A stretch of DNA of 8,364 bases from Dictyoglomota bacterium (GCA_029776735.1 JAKOUL010000098.1:1-8364), one strand, 5' to 3'. Counted from the stretch's first letter, positions 1 through 5,892 are shown. Numbers and translations are program-made. Notes: generated by a model from the sequence alone, not told the origin.

Positions 1-49
1 TATTAGCTTGAAAAACTTAGTGATAGTTTGATAAAAACATCCATAGCTA
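1..49 (+). other. Left edge: possible extreme 3' end of an upstream gene
   Basis: All three plus-strand frames entering from the left close quickly: a TAG at 4-6, a TGA at 9-11 and a TGA at 29-31. Any plus-strand gene coming in therefore ends by position 31. The frame ending at 29-31 reads ISLKNLVIV before its stop. A second frame stays open from 7 to a TAG at 61-63. I cannot identify the upstream gene from so little. No promoter or good ribosome binding site is visible before the next gene, which suggests that gene is co-transcribed with whatever lies upstream. Confidence 0.25.
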
Positions 50-85
50 TTGCGAGGATTTAGTAAAGAAATTAAAATAGAGCCT

Positions 86-1204
86 ATGGGAAAAGAGAGG
101 AAAGATTCAGAAGTTTTTAAATTATTCGGCTTTCTTTTGGGGATAGGTGGAGGAACCCTAAGTTTTCTCTTATATTTTTTTTATAGAATCCCATTCTTTA
201 AAAAAATAAACTTAAGAAAACACTATCTATCCTTATCTTTTATAATTGCATTTTTCCTTTCAGCTCTTTTCTCTCCTTATAGAAGCTTCTCCTTACTAAA
301 CTTTATTTTATTATTCCTCCTCTATATTTCATATCTATTCTTTATGGAGGAAAAATTCCCACAGAATGATTTAAAGATGATGCTAAATTACTGGATATTA
401 GGAGCTACGATGTTATCCTTTGCAGGAATAAATACCTACTTTTATAAAGGTATATATGCAGAAACATACTTTCTTGGCAAAAATGGGCTTGGGACACTTC
501 TTGCCATGACATTACCTATTGCCCAAATGAAAATTATCAATTCAAAAGAAAAACTTTTATACTATATCTTCAGCTTTATAATCCTCACAGGGCTTATCCT
601 TACTATGTCCCAGGGAGCTATTATAGGGCTTATTGTAGGAGAGATTATCCTTTTTATCTTAGGAGACAAAAGGATAAAAAGACAGATTTTAACCTTTGGA
701 ATTATAGGAATTTTAATCTTATGTGCATTTATAGGTCACTCTCTCATGGTAAAGGATAATCTTTTCTCCTACTTCCTCACAAGACTTGATATGCAATCAA
801 GTTCCAAAACTGAGCGGATATATATATGGAAATCTGCATGGAAGATGTTCTTAGACCATCCTATAACAGGCGTAGGTTTTGGATCTTTTAGTTTAGCATA
901 TCCTTATTATAAACTTCCTCAAGCACGAGGACAGACTATGTCTTTTGCTCATAATCTTCCCCTTAATCTTCTTGCAGAAACAGGTATATTAGGTTTTATT
1001 ACCTTCACCCTTTTAACCCTGAGCTTTTTCTGGAAGGGAATAAAATCATATCTCAAAAACAAGGATCTAATGCTCATCTCATTAATAGGTGGGTTCACTG
1101 CTTATATGGTACATCAGTTATTTGATGGGACTATGTGGTCTCTTCACTTAGGGATTTTCTTCTTTCTACTTGGGGCTATCTTTAACAAGTCCTATGAAAG
1201 TTAA
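86..1204 (+). CDS. O-antigen ligase / polymerase family membrane protein (Wzy_C/WaaL-like)
   Basis: This is a polytopic inner-membrane protein of the O-antigen ligase/polymerase superfamily, which joins or polymerises undecaprenyl-linked glycans on the periplasmic face. Counting from the ATG at 86 it has 372 residues and about 11 hydrophobic segments (roughly 12-33, 48-63, 69-86, 103-117, 134-148, 158-173, 176-192, 201-218, 300-316, 329-344, 352-366). The large loop after the eighth carries the family signature: TERIYIW (242-248), HPITGVGFGSF (258-268), and HNLPLNLLAETGILG (289-303) with the conserved His289 and Glu298. The usual Arg of the SRG motif is Gln176 here (TMSQGA). The start is uncertain. 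An in-frame TTG at 50 would add 12 hydrophilic residues; neither start has a good Shine-Dalgarno, so I prefer the ATG. The last codons overlap the next glycosyltransferase gene by 11 bp, so the two are probably translationally coupled. Ligase and polymerase roles cannot be told apart from sequence alone. Confidence 0.85.
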   Translation: MGKERKDSEVFKLFGFLLGIGGGTLSFLLYFFYRIPFFKKINLRKHYLSLSFIIAFFLSALFSPYRSFSLLNFILLFLLYISYLFFMEEKFPQNDLKMMLNYWILGATMLSFAGINTYFYKGIYAETYFLGKNGLGTLLAMTLPIAQMKIINSKEKLLYYIFSFIILTGLILTMSQGAIIGLIVGEIILFILGDKRIKRQILTFGIIGILILCAFIGHSLMVKDNLFSYFLTRLDMQSSSKTERIYIWKSAWKMFLDHPITGVGFGSFSLAYPYYKLPQARGQTMSFAHNLPLNLLAETGILGFITFTLLTLSFFWKGIKSYLKNKDLMLISLIGGFTAYMVHQLFDGTMWSLHLGIFFFLLGAIFNKSYES

Positions 1205-2303
1205 AGTTCTCTATCTTCTCCCGTACTTTAATTTAGCAGGTACAGAAACTCATGTGGTAGAACTTGCGAAGGCACTCAAAAAAGATTTTGATATATTAGT
1301 CACTGCACCAAAAGGAGAAGGAGTCATTCTATTAGAAGAGAATTCTATCCCTTATAGAGAAATCCCATATCTAACACCATTTAATATAAAGAGATATAAA
1401 GAAGCATTGAGAGAAATCACTAACGAATTTAATCCAGATATTATACATGTCCATGGAGCCCATGAACTTGTTTATATTACAAAAGGGGTTTCTCCTAAAA
1501 CTTCTGTAGTCTTCACTTGTCATGGGTATGCATCAAACATTCCTTATATTGACTATAAGATCTCCACATTTATAAATCAAAGATGGGCTGATTTAGTAAT
1601 ATGTGTCTCTGATTATGATAGAAGGATTTTTAAAAAGATGGGTCTTTGTCAAGATAAAGTTCTTTTAATATACAATGGTATCTCAGAGATTAAAGAGGAA
1701 TATCCTCTTCCCATAAATATCGATGGATTTATAATAGGTACTGCTGCAAGACTCACAAAGAAAAAAGGTATAAACTATCTTATAGAAGCCTTTAGTCTCA
1801 TTGCTCCCAAATACAAGGATTTAAAATTAGTAATAATAGGAGATGGGGAGGAAAGGAAAAACTTAGAAGCTCTTTCTCAGAGATTAAACATAAAGGAAAA
1901 GGTATTTTTTCTTGGTGCTCTCCCTAATGCTAAATATTACTTTAAAAACTTTGATATTTTTGTACTTCCCTCTCTCTCTGAGGTTTTTGGTATAGTTATA
2001 TTAGAAGCTATATCCCAAAAAATACCAGTCATTGCCACAAATGTGGGAGGAATACCTGAGATCATAGAAGATGGGAAAAATGGCATTCTTGTAAAGCCTA
2101 AGGATTCAAAGTCTCTTTCCACAGCCTTAGAGATGCTTATCATAGATAAAGATTTAAGGATTAAAATAGGAGAGGAAGGATATAAAAGGTATTTATCTGA
2201 ATTTACATTTGAAAAAATGGTGGAAAAGACAAAAATTGCCTATGAAAGTCTCCTTAATTCTTCTAAATATGCCTTATTTAACACTCCCGTAAGAAATATC
2301 TGA
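1194..2303 (+). CDS. GT-B fold glycosyltransferase, family 4
   Basis: This is a cytoplasmic, probably membrane-associated, retaining sugar transferase of the GT4 family, 369 residues, which is normal for the family. The N-terminal acceptor domain starts with a beta strand (VKVLYLLPYF) and a Gly-rich loop (LAGTETH, 14-20), and has IHVHG (84-88). The donor domain begins near 178 with IIGTAARLTKKKG (180-192), the usual first element of Glycos_transf_1. The nucleotide-sugar site is clear: LPSLSEVFGIVILEA holds the EX7E pair Glu263 and Glu271, followed by ATNVGGIPEII (281-291). I place the start at ATG 1194, because the first strand begins there. An in-frame TTG at 1170 would add only eight poorly fitting residues and would lengthen the overlap with the upstream gene. 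The start lies inside the ligase gene, so expression is likely coupled to it. The 3' end overlaps the opposite-strand GT2 gene by 64 bp. The sugar donor and acceptor cannot be read from the sequence; surface polysaccharide assembly is inferred from the neighbour. Confidence 0.9.
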   Translation: MKVKVLYLLPYFNLAGTETHVVELAKALKKDFDILVTAPKGEGVILLEENSIPYREIPYLTPFNIKRYKEALREITNEFNPDIIHVHGAHELVYITKGVSPKTSVVFTCHGYASNIPYIDYKISTFINQRWADLVICVSDYDRRIFKKMGLCQDKVLLIYNGISEIKEEYPLPINIDGFIIGTAARLTKKKGINYLIEAFSLIAPKYKDLKLVIIGDGEERKNLEALSQRLNIKEKVFFLGALPNAKYYFKNFDIFVLPSLSEVFGIVILEAISQKIPVIATNVGGIPEIIEDGKNGILVKPKDSKSLSTALEMLIIDKDLRIKIGEEGYKRYLSEFTFEKMVEKTKIAYESLLNSSKYALFNTPVRNI

Positions 2304-3133
2304 GAGAGGGTATAATGCTTTCTCTTTTCAGCCCATCTCCACAATCTCTCTACATTATTCTCATTAATTAATCCAAATAGCCTCTGAATGACATTTCCTA
2401 TCTCATATATCTTTCCAAGTTGTATCATCATTCTCACTTCAGGAGTAGGATGTTTCTTATAAAAATAGATGGCAGATCTTGCTCTCTCCCTCTCTTTATT
2501 AAGAAGATAAGAAAGATTTTTAAAATCAGGTGGTATAGAAAGATGCCATACCGTAACTTTATCAGAAGTCACCAATTTTATACCCAATTTCTTTAGTCTT
2601 ATTCCAAGCTCCAAATCTTCCCACCCATAAAAAGAGAAATTCTCATCAAAAAATCCTACCTTAAGAAGAAAATCCTTAGGTATACTGACATTACCTGTAG
2701 CTAAATAAGCAGAGGACATATCTCTTAATTTATATTTTTCTTCCTCTGGATTTTCCCAGTTATATGTGTTTATTACTGGACCTTGGATCAAAACATTAAA
2801 ATTATTTTCCTTTTGAATTTCATAATGATTCCTCAAAAAATCCTTTTTGACATATATATCACTATCTATAAAAACTATTAATTTACCTTGAGAAATCTCA
2901 AGAGCTAAATTTCTTGCATGAGCAGGACCCTTTCTCTCAGATGAGTATATATATCTTAAGTTTGAAAACTTTTTTGAATATTCTTCTATCCATTCTCTTG
3001 TCCCATCAGAAGAGCCATCATCAGAAATAATTATCTCGTAAGGTAGAGAGAAATCCTGATCTAAGATCTGCGGAAGAATTATTTCCAAAAGTTTTTTTCT
3101 ATTATAGGTAGGAATAATAACAGTTATCTCCAT
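2240..3133 (-). CDS. GT-A fold glycosyltransferase, family 2, with a galactosyltransferase-type C-terminal module
   Basis: This is a 297-residue nucleotide-sugar glycosyltransferase, probably cytoplasmic at the inner membrane. The N-terminal GT2 core is textbook: VIIPTYNR (5-12), IIISDDGSSDGTREW (34-48) for nucleotide binding, GPAHARNLAL (69-78), and the metal-binding DxD as Asp90-Ser-Asp92 in VFIDSD. It is followed by a Glyco_transf_7C-like element: ATGNVSIPKDFLLKVGFFDE (145-164) and GWEDLELG (170-177), then a likely metal ligand His197 in VWHLS. The last 90 or so residues are charged and helical. The start is well supported: AAAGGAGAA lies 5 bases before the ATG, and an extended -10 lies about 36 bp upstream. 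It is transcribed from its own promoter, divergently from fucI and convergently with the GT4 gene. Its last 21 codons and stop lie on the antisense of the GT4 3' end. A surface-glycan role is inferred; the sugar transferred is unknown. Confidence 0.9.
   Translation of the reverse strand: MEITVIIPTYNRKKLLEIILPQILDQDFSLPYEIIISDDGSSDGTREWIEEYSKKFSNLRYIYSSERKGPAHARNLALEISQGKLIVFIDSDIYVKKDFLRNHYEIQKENNFNVLIQGPVINTYNWENPEEEKYKLRDMSSAYLATGNVSIPKDFLLKVGFFDENFSFYGWEDLELGIRLKKLGIKLVTSDKVTVWHLSIPPDFKNLSYLLNKERERARSAIYFYKKHPTPEVRMMIQLGKIYEIGNVIQRLFGLINENNVERLWRWAEKRKHYTLSQIFLTGVLNKAYLEELRRLS
2302..2328 (+). terminator. Candidate weak intrinsic terminator after the GT4 gene
   Basis: Directly at the GT4 stop codon, AGAGAGGG (2303-2310) can pair with CTTTCTCT (2318-2325) around a 7-base loop. 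Two of the eight pairs are G-U in RNA. The right arm runs into TTTT (2325-2328). Position and polarity fit termination of the plus-strand transcript, but the stem is not strong and the U-tract is short. The same bases code for part of the C-terminus of the GT2 protein on the minus strand, so the hairpin could be a coding accident. Confidence 0.3.
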
Positions 3134-3168
3134 AAATTCTCCTTTTGTTCTTTTTTCTAAGTTTTTCT

Positions 3169-3177
3169 ATTATATCA
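3169..3177 (-). promoter_or_regulatory. Extended -10 promoter element for the GT2 gene
   Basis: Read on the minus strand, the sequence is TGATATAAT, a perfect TATAAT -10 hexamer with the TGn extension (TATAAT occupies 3174 down to 3169). Transcription would start near 3162 and give a leader of about 29 bases containing the AAAGGAG ribosome binding site. No good -35 is visible at the normal spacing; TTCAAT at 3195-3190 is only 15 bases away. Extended -10 promoters can work with a poor -35. Confidence 0.5.
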
Positions 3178-3229
3178 AACTCTCTTAAAATTGAAGCTGA
3201 AGAACTTTTTGTTTAGTAATTTGGATCTT

Positions 3230-3247
3230 AAAAAGTATTAACTTTTT
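3230..3247. repeat. Short perfect inverted repeat upstream of fucI
   Basis: AAAAAGT (3230-3236) and ACTTTTT (3241-3247) are perfect inverted arms around ATTA. The repeat ends right before the TATAAT at 3248, so it would lie between the -35 and -10 positions of the fucI promoter. It is too AT-rich to make a stable terminator. It may be a protein-binding site or a chance pattern in AT-rich DNA. Confidence 0.25.
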
Positions 3248-3253
3248 TATAAT
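3248..3253 (+). promoter_or_regulatory. Candidate -10 element of the fucI promoter
   Basis: This is a perfect TATAAT in the fucI direction, giving a predicted start near 3260 and a leader of about 125 bases. The -35 is weak: TTGGAT at 3221-3226 is 21 bases away, too far for a standard sigma-70-type promoter, and nothing better lies at 16-18 bases. The LacI-type operator just downstream would overlap the transcription start, which is the classic arrangement for repression and gives this weak candidate some support. Confidence 0.35.
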
Positions 3254-3257
3254 AAAA

Positions 3258-3271
3258 TGTTATCGTTAGCA
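3258..3271. promoter_or_regulatory. LacI/CcpA-type (cre-like) operator upstream of fucI
   Basis: The 14-mer TGTTATCGTTAGCA has the LacI-family operator layout: a central CG with TG..TA.CG.TA.CA symmetric on both sides. It agrees with the classical CcpA cre consensus TGWNANCGNTNWCA at every defined position except one (G at the second W). It begins 5 bases after the TATAAT and so overlaps the predicted transcription start, where a bound repressor would block initiation. The regulator that binds it is not in this window. A fragment of a LacI-type gene lies immediately downstream, which makes a local sugar-responsive repressor the most natural former ligand. Chance occurrence cannot be excluded in a region of this size. 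Confidence 0.45.
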
Positions 3272-3280
3272 ATAGTATAA

Positions 3281-3361
3281 GTTTATTCTTTTCTCACTGT
3301 AGTTAAACAACCTGCATATTCTATAGGGGTTCTTGCTACAGAACTTCTTAAAAACAACTAA
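3281..3361 (+). pseudogene. C-terminal remnant of a LacI-family (or GntR/LacI hybrid) transcriptional regulator
   Basis: Between the candidate promoter and fucI, one plus frame encodes VYSF followed by LTVVKQPAYSIGVLATELL and KNN, ending in TAA at 3359-3361. This matches the conserved C-terminal strand and helix of LacI-family effector domains, where the pattern is L-T-[TV]-V-[RK]-Q-P-x-Y-x-x-G-x-x-A-x-x-L-L, and it ends where such proteins normally end. The rest of the gene is missing: the same frame has a TAA at 3278-3280, and the bases before it do not give a convincing continuation. The fragment is about 26 codons and ends 24 bp before the fucI ATG, the spacing expected of a regulator gene heading a fucose operon. 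I infer a deleted local repressor whose tail survives. The family call rests on pattern recognition of a short stretch. Confidence 0.6.
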
Positions 3362-3385
3362 AAGATTTAAAGGGGGTATTAAGAA

Positions 3386-5191
3386 ATGATTCCAGTTTTA
3401 AAAGGTGAAAAAAGATTTGTTGAAGATTATCCAAAGATAGGAATAAGACCAATTATTGATGGAAGACGTGGTGGTGTTAGAGAATCTCTTGAGGAACAAA
3501 CTATGAAATTAGCAAGAGCAGTTTCCCAGCTTATTGAAAGTAATATTTACCTTCCTAATGGGGAAAAGGTTAAATGTATTTTACCTCAAAGATGTATAGG
3601 TGGTGTCGTTGAGGCAAGAATGGCAGATGAACTATTTAAAAAAGAGGGAGTTGGAGCTTCTATTAGTGTTACTCCATGCTGGTGCTACGGATCTGAGACT
3701 ATAGATATGACCCTTGATATACCAAAGGCTGTATGGGGATTCAGTGGGACAGAAAGACCTGGTGCTGTTTATCTTGCAGCTGTTTCTGCTGCTCATAACC
3801 AAAAGGGACTACCTATTTTCAAGATTTATGGAAAAGATATACAGGATAAAGATGATTTTTCTATTCCCCAAGATGTTCAAGAGAAGATATTAAAATTTGC
3901 AAAAAGTAGTTTAGCTATCTCCATTATGAAGAACAAATCCTATCTTTCTATTGGAAATGTCGCTATGGGAATTGCAGGCTCTATTGTTGATCCTGACTTC
4001 TTTGAAGACTACCTTGGAATGAGGGTAGAGTATGTGGATATGTCTGAAATAATAAGACGTATTGCAGAAAAAATTTATGATGAAGAAGAATTTAAAAAGG
4101 CAATGGACTGGGTAAAAAGATATTGTAAGGAGGGAGAAGACTCAAATCCTCCTGAAAAAAGAGCATCTTTAGAAAAGAAAAATGAAGTTTGGGAATTTGT
4201 TGTGAAAATGGCTTTAATAGCAAAAGATTTGATGACTGGAAATAAAAAGCTTGAAGAGAAAGGATACCATGAAGAAAGTTTGGGGCATAATGCAATAGTT
4301 GGCGGATTTCAAGGACAACGTCAATGGACTGATCATTTTCCAAATGGAGATTTTATGGAGACAATTTTAAATTCCTCCTTTGATTGGAATGGTTTAAGAG
4401 AGCCATATACTTTGGCAACAGAAAATGATAGCCTAAACGCTGTATGTATGCTATTTGGACATCTCCTTACAAATACAGCTCAAATTTTTGCGGATGTAAG
4501 AACCTATTGGAGTCCTGAGGCAATATATAGAGTAACAGATTGGAAGCCTGAAGGTCTTGCTCAAAATGGAGTAATTCATTTAATAAATTCTGGATCTGCA
4601 GCTCTTGATGGAACAGGGGAGGAAAAGATTAATGGGAAGCCAGTAATTAAACCATTCTGGGAGATAACAGAGGAAGAAGTAACAAAATGTTTGGAAGCTA
4701 CAAAATTTTGCTATGCAAATTTAGGTTATTTTCGTGGAGGAGGTTTCTCAGCAAAATTTGTAACAAAAGGAGATATGCCTGTTACCATCTCAAGGTTAAA
4801 TATCGTTAAAGGGTTAGGACCTGTCTTACAAATTGCAGAAGGATACACTGTAGAACTTCCCCCTGATGTCCATGAAATTCTTGATAGAAGAACAGATCCC
4901 ACCTGGCCTACAACTTGGTTTGTGCCTAAACTCACAGGAATAGGAGTTTTTAAAGATGTATATTCTGTGATGGAAAATTGGGGAGCTAATCACTGCAGTA
5001 TAGCCTATGGACATATAGGTGACTTATTTATAACCTTAGCCTCTATATTGAGAATCCCTGTATGTATGCACAATGTGGAAGAAGAAAGAATATTTAGACC
5101 CAGTGCATGGAGTATGTTTGGCACAGAAGATTTAGAAGGAGCTGATTTTAGAGCTTGTAAGAATTTTGGTCCTCTCTATAAAAAAGTTTAA
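3386..5191 (+). CDS. fucI: L-fucose isomerase
   Basis: This cytoplasmic enzyme interconverts L-fucose and L-fuculose (EC 5.3.1.25), and family members also accept D-arabinose and related sugars. They are Mn2+-dependent hexamers. The product has 601 residues, close to the 591 of E. coli FucI. Conserved blocks include [19 protein letters not shown] near the N-terminus, [16 protein letters not shown] (307-322), [11 protein letters not shown] (330-340), [14 protein letters not shown] (398-411) and [20 protein letters not shown] at the C-terminus. The metal-binding triad known from E. coli (Glu337, Asp361, His528) maps to Glu346 in ATENDSLN, Asp370 in FADVRTYW and His536 in NWGANH, so the enzyme looks active. 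The start is firm: AGGGGGT at 3371-3377 lies 8 bases upstream of the ATG. No fuculokinase, fuculose-phosphate aldolase, permease or intact regulator is next to it, so fucI stands alone between envelope genes. A decayed LacI-type tail and a LacI-type operator precede it. Confidence 0.97.
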   Translation: MIPVLKGEKRFVEDYPKIGIRPIIDGRRGGVRESLEEQTMKLARAVSQLIESNIYLPNGEKVKCILPQRCIGGVVEARMADELFKKEGVGASISVTPCWCYGSETIDMTLDIPKAVWGFSGTERPGAVYLAAVSAAHNQKGLPIFKIYGKDIQDKDDFSIPQDVQEKILKFAKSSLAISIMKNKSYLSIGNVAMGIAGSIVDPDFFEDYLGMRVEYVDMSEIIRRIAEKIYDEEEFKKAMDWVKRYCKEGEDSNPPEKRASLEKKNEVWEFVVKMALIAKDLMTGNKKLEEKGYHEESLGHNAIVGGFQGQRQWTDHFPNGDFMETILNSSFDWNGLREPYTLATENDSLNAVCMLFGHLLTNTAQIFADVRTYWSPEAIYRVTDWKPEGLAQNGVIHLINSGSAALDGTGEEKINGKPVIKPFWEITEEEVTKCLEATKFCYANLGYFRGGGFSAKFVTKGDMPVTISRLNIVKGLGPVLQIAEGYTVELPPDVHEILDRRTDPTWPTTWFVPKLTGIGVFKDVYSVMENWGANHCSIAYGHIGDLFITLASILRIPVCMHNVEEERIFRPSAWSMFGTEDLEGADFRACKNFGPLYKKV

Positions 5192-5210
5192 TTCAGGGTT
5201 AAGAACGGAG

Positions 5211-5286
5211 TAGGAGGTAGAATTATTAGAGCTTTATCCTAAATTTTAAAAAACTTGCAGAAAGTATAAATCTTGATATCATATAA
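5211..5286 (+). pseudogene. Unused Shine-Dalgarno and possible broken reading frame after fucI
   Basis: Twenty bases after the fucI stop there is a strong Shine-Dalgarno, TAGGAGG (5211-5217), but no ATG, GTG or TTG follows at a usable distance in an open frame. ATT at 5225 opens only five codons. One frame from 5214 reads EVELLELYPKF and then stops. Shifting by one base inside the TTTTAAAAAA tract (5244-5253) continues as KKLAESINLDII, ending in TAA at 5284-5286. Together these read like the tail of a protein with a homopolymer frameshift, possibly a former second gene of a fucose operon. I do not recognise the family, and the stretch is short enough to be chance. Confidence 0.25.
5255..5282 (+). 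promoter_or_regulatory. Candidate extended -10 promoter for the lipoprotein-lnt-lptC-lptA operon
   Basis: TTGCAG (5255-5260) and TATCAT (5277-5282) are 16 bases apart, and the -10 carries a TGn extension (TGATATCAT from 5274), nearly the same as the TGATATAAT before the GT2 gene. Transcription would start near 5289, just before the AGGAG at 5297-5301. The -35 matches the consensus only in its first three bases. This is the only gap in the region that could hold a promoter for the four downstream genes, apart from read-through from fucI. Confidence 0.4.
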
Positions 5287-5328
5287 AAAGTAAAATAGGA
5301 GAATATCGTAAAAAATAATTTAAGTGTT

Positions 5329-5892
5329 ATGAAAAACTTAAAAGGGAAGAGACTAACTAAAAAAGTATTTCGGTGCTTAGCCATTACACTTCTTATATCC
5401 ATTTTATTTTTATCAGGATGTGCCAGAACTGTAACACAAAAAACTAAAGGTATTATGGATATAACTCTAACATTAACTAGAAATGTATATACCCAAGAAG
5501 GAAATGTATTTATTGTGGTTTTTAGTGATTCAGAAATTACTAATGATACTTCAACATGGAAATATCTCATATGGTATGATGGAAACTTTACCTGGGGGAC
5601 TAATGGAGAATTAGATCCCCAAACATCACCTAATTTTAGTTGTAGTTATGATTCTTCAAATAATAAATTTAGCTTTACAAGCATACCATTAAATCTTTTC
5701 CAAGTGTCAGGAGTATATCCTGAGAATCTTCATATGAGAGTTTTCTATTATTATTTTTACTCAGGGGAGTTAGAAACCCTATACTGGAGTAGCCAAGAGA
5801 GATCTTTTAGCATTGAGCCTAAACAATCCCCTCTAGAGTTAAAAGATGAGAATGAAACTCCATTAGGAAATTGTGAGATATGGATCAAATAA
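5329..5892 (+). CDS. Unrecognised lipoprotein, beta-rich, first gene before lnt
   Basis: I do not recognise this family. The 187-residue product has a clear lipoprotein signal: a basic N-region with seven Lys/Arg in residues 2-15, a hydrophobic core (LAITLLISILFL, 17-28) and the lipobox LSGC with acylated Cys31. The mature part alternates hydrophobic and polar residues, is rich in Tyr, Trp, Phe, Ser and Asn, and looks like a beta-sandwich. Besides Cys31 it has two cysteines (105, 182). The protein ends abruptly after LGNCEIWIK, and its last codons overlap lnt by 13 bp, so the C-terminus may be shortened. The start is unusual: the ATG at 5329 has no nearby Shine-Dalgarno, while a good AGGAG lies 27 bases upstream. 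The frame is open back to that AGGAG through non-standard codons (ATC 5305, GTA 5308) and would add VKNNLSV. As the first gene of an operon with lnt, lptC and lptA it is likely an envelope lipoprotein and a Lnt substrate. Function unknown. Confidence 0.75.
   Translation: MKNLKGKRLTKKVFRCLAITLLISILFLSGCARTVTQKTKGIMDITLTLTRNVYTQEGNVFIVVFSDSEITNDTSTWKYLIWYDGNFTWGTNGELDPQTSPNFSCSYDSSNNKFSFTSIPLNLFQVSGVYPENLHMRVFYYYFYSGELETLYWSSQERSFSIEPKQSPLELKDENETPLGNCEIWIK

Noticed and set aside
1937..2143. Minus-strand open frame inside the GT4 gene
   Set aside because: It overlaps the EX7E donor-binding region, the most conserved part of the GT4 protein, and is explained as antisense of it. Similar frames opposite lnt (5885-6070, 6263-6457, 7052-7291) were rejected for the same reason.
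2311..2316. TATAAT on the plus strand in the GT4/GT2 overlap
   Set aside because: There is no plausible -35 upstream and no plus-strand gene downstream; it is the loop of the hairpin and part of GT2 coding sequence.
3257..3280. Seven-codon frame MLSLAIV starting at ATG 3257, in frame with the LacI-like tail
   Set aside because: There is no ribosome binding site and it is too short to judge. It overlaps the operator candidate. I could not decide whether it is a degraded upstream part of the regulator, so I did not call it.
3134..3385. Search for a riboswitch, tRNA or small RNA in the largest intergenic gap
   Set aside because: No tRNA-like arms, GC-rich stems or known riboswitch core were recognisable. 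The contents are explained by promoters, operator-like dyads and the LacI-like remnant.
4092..4343. 83-codon open frame on the minus strand inside fucI
   Set aside because: It lies wholly inside the highly conserved fucI coding sequence and has no ribosome binding site; the same holds for minus-strand frames at 4726-4935 and 4826-5014.
5226..5570. 114-codon open frame on the minus strand over the start of the lipoprotein gene
   Set aside because: It lies opposite a clear signal peptide and lipobox on the plus strand, shows no recognisable motif and has no good start region. It is most likely a shadow of the plus-strand gene.
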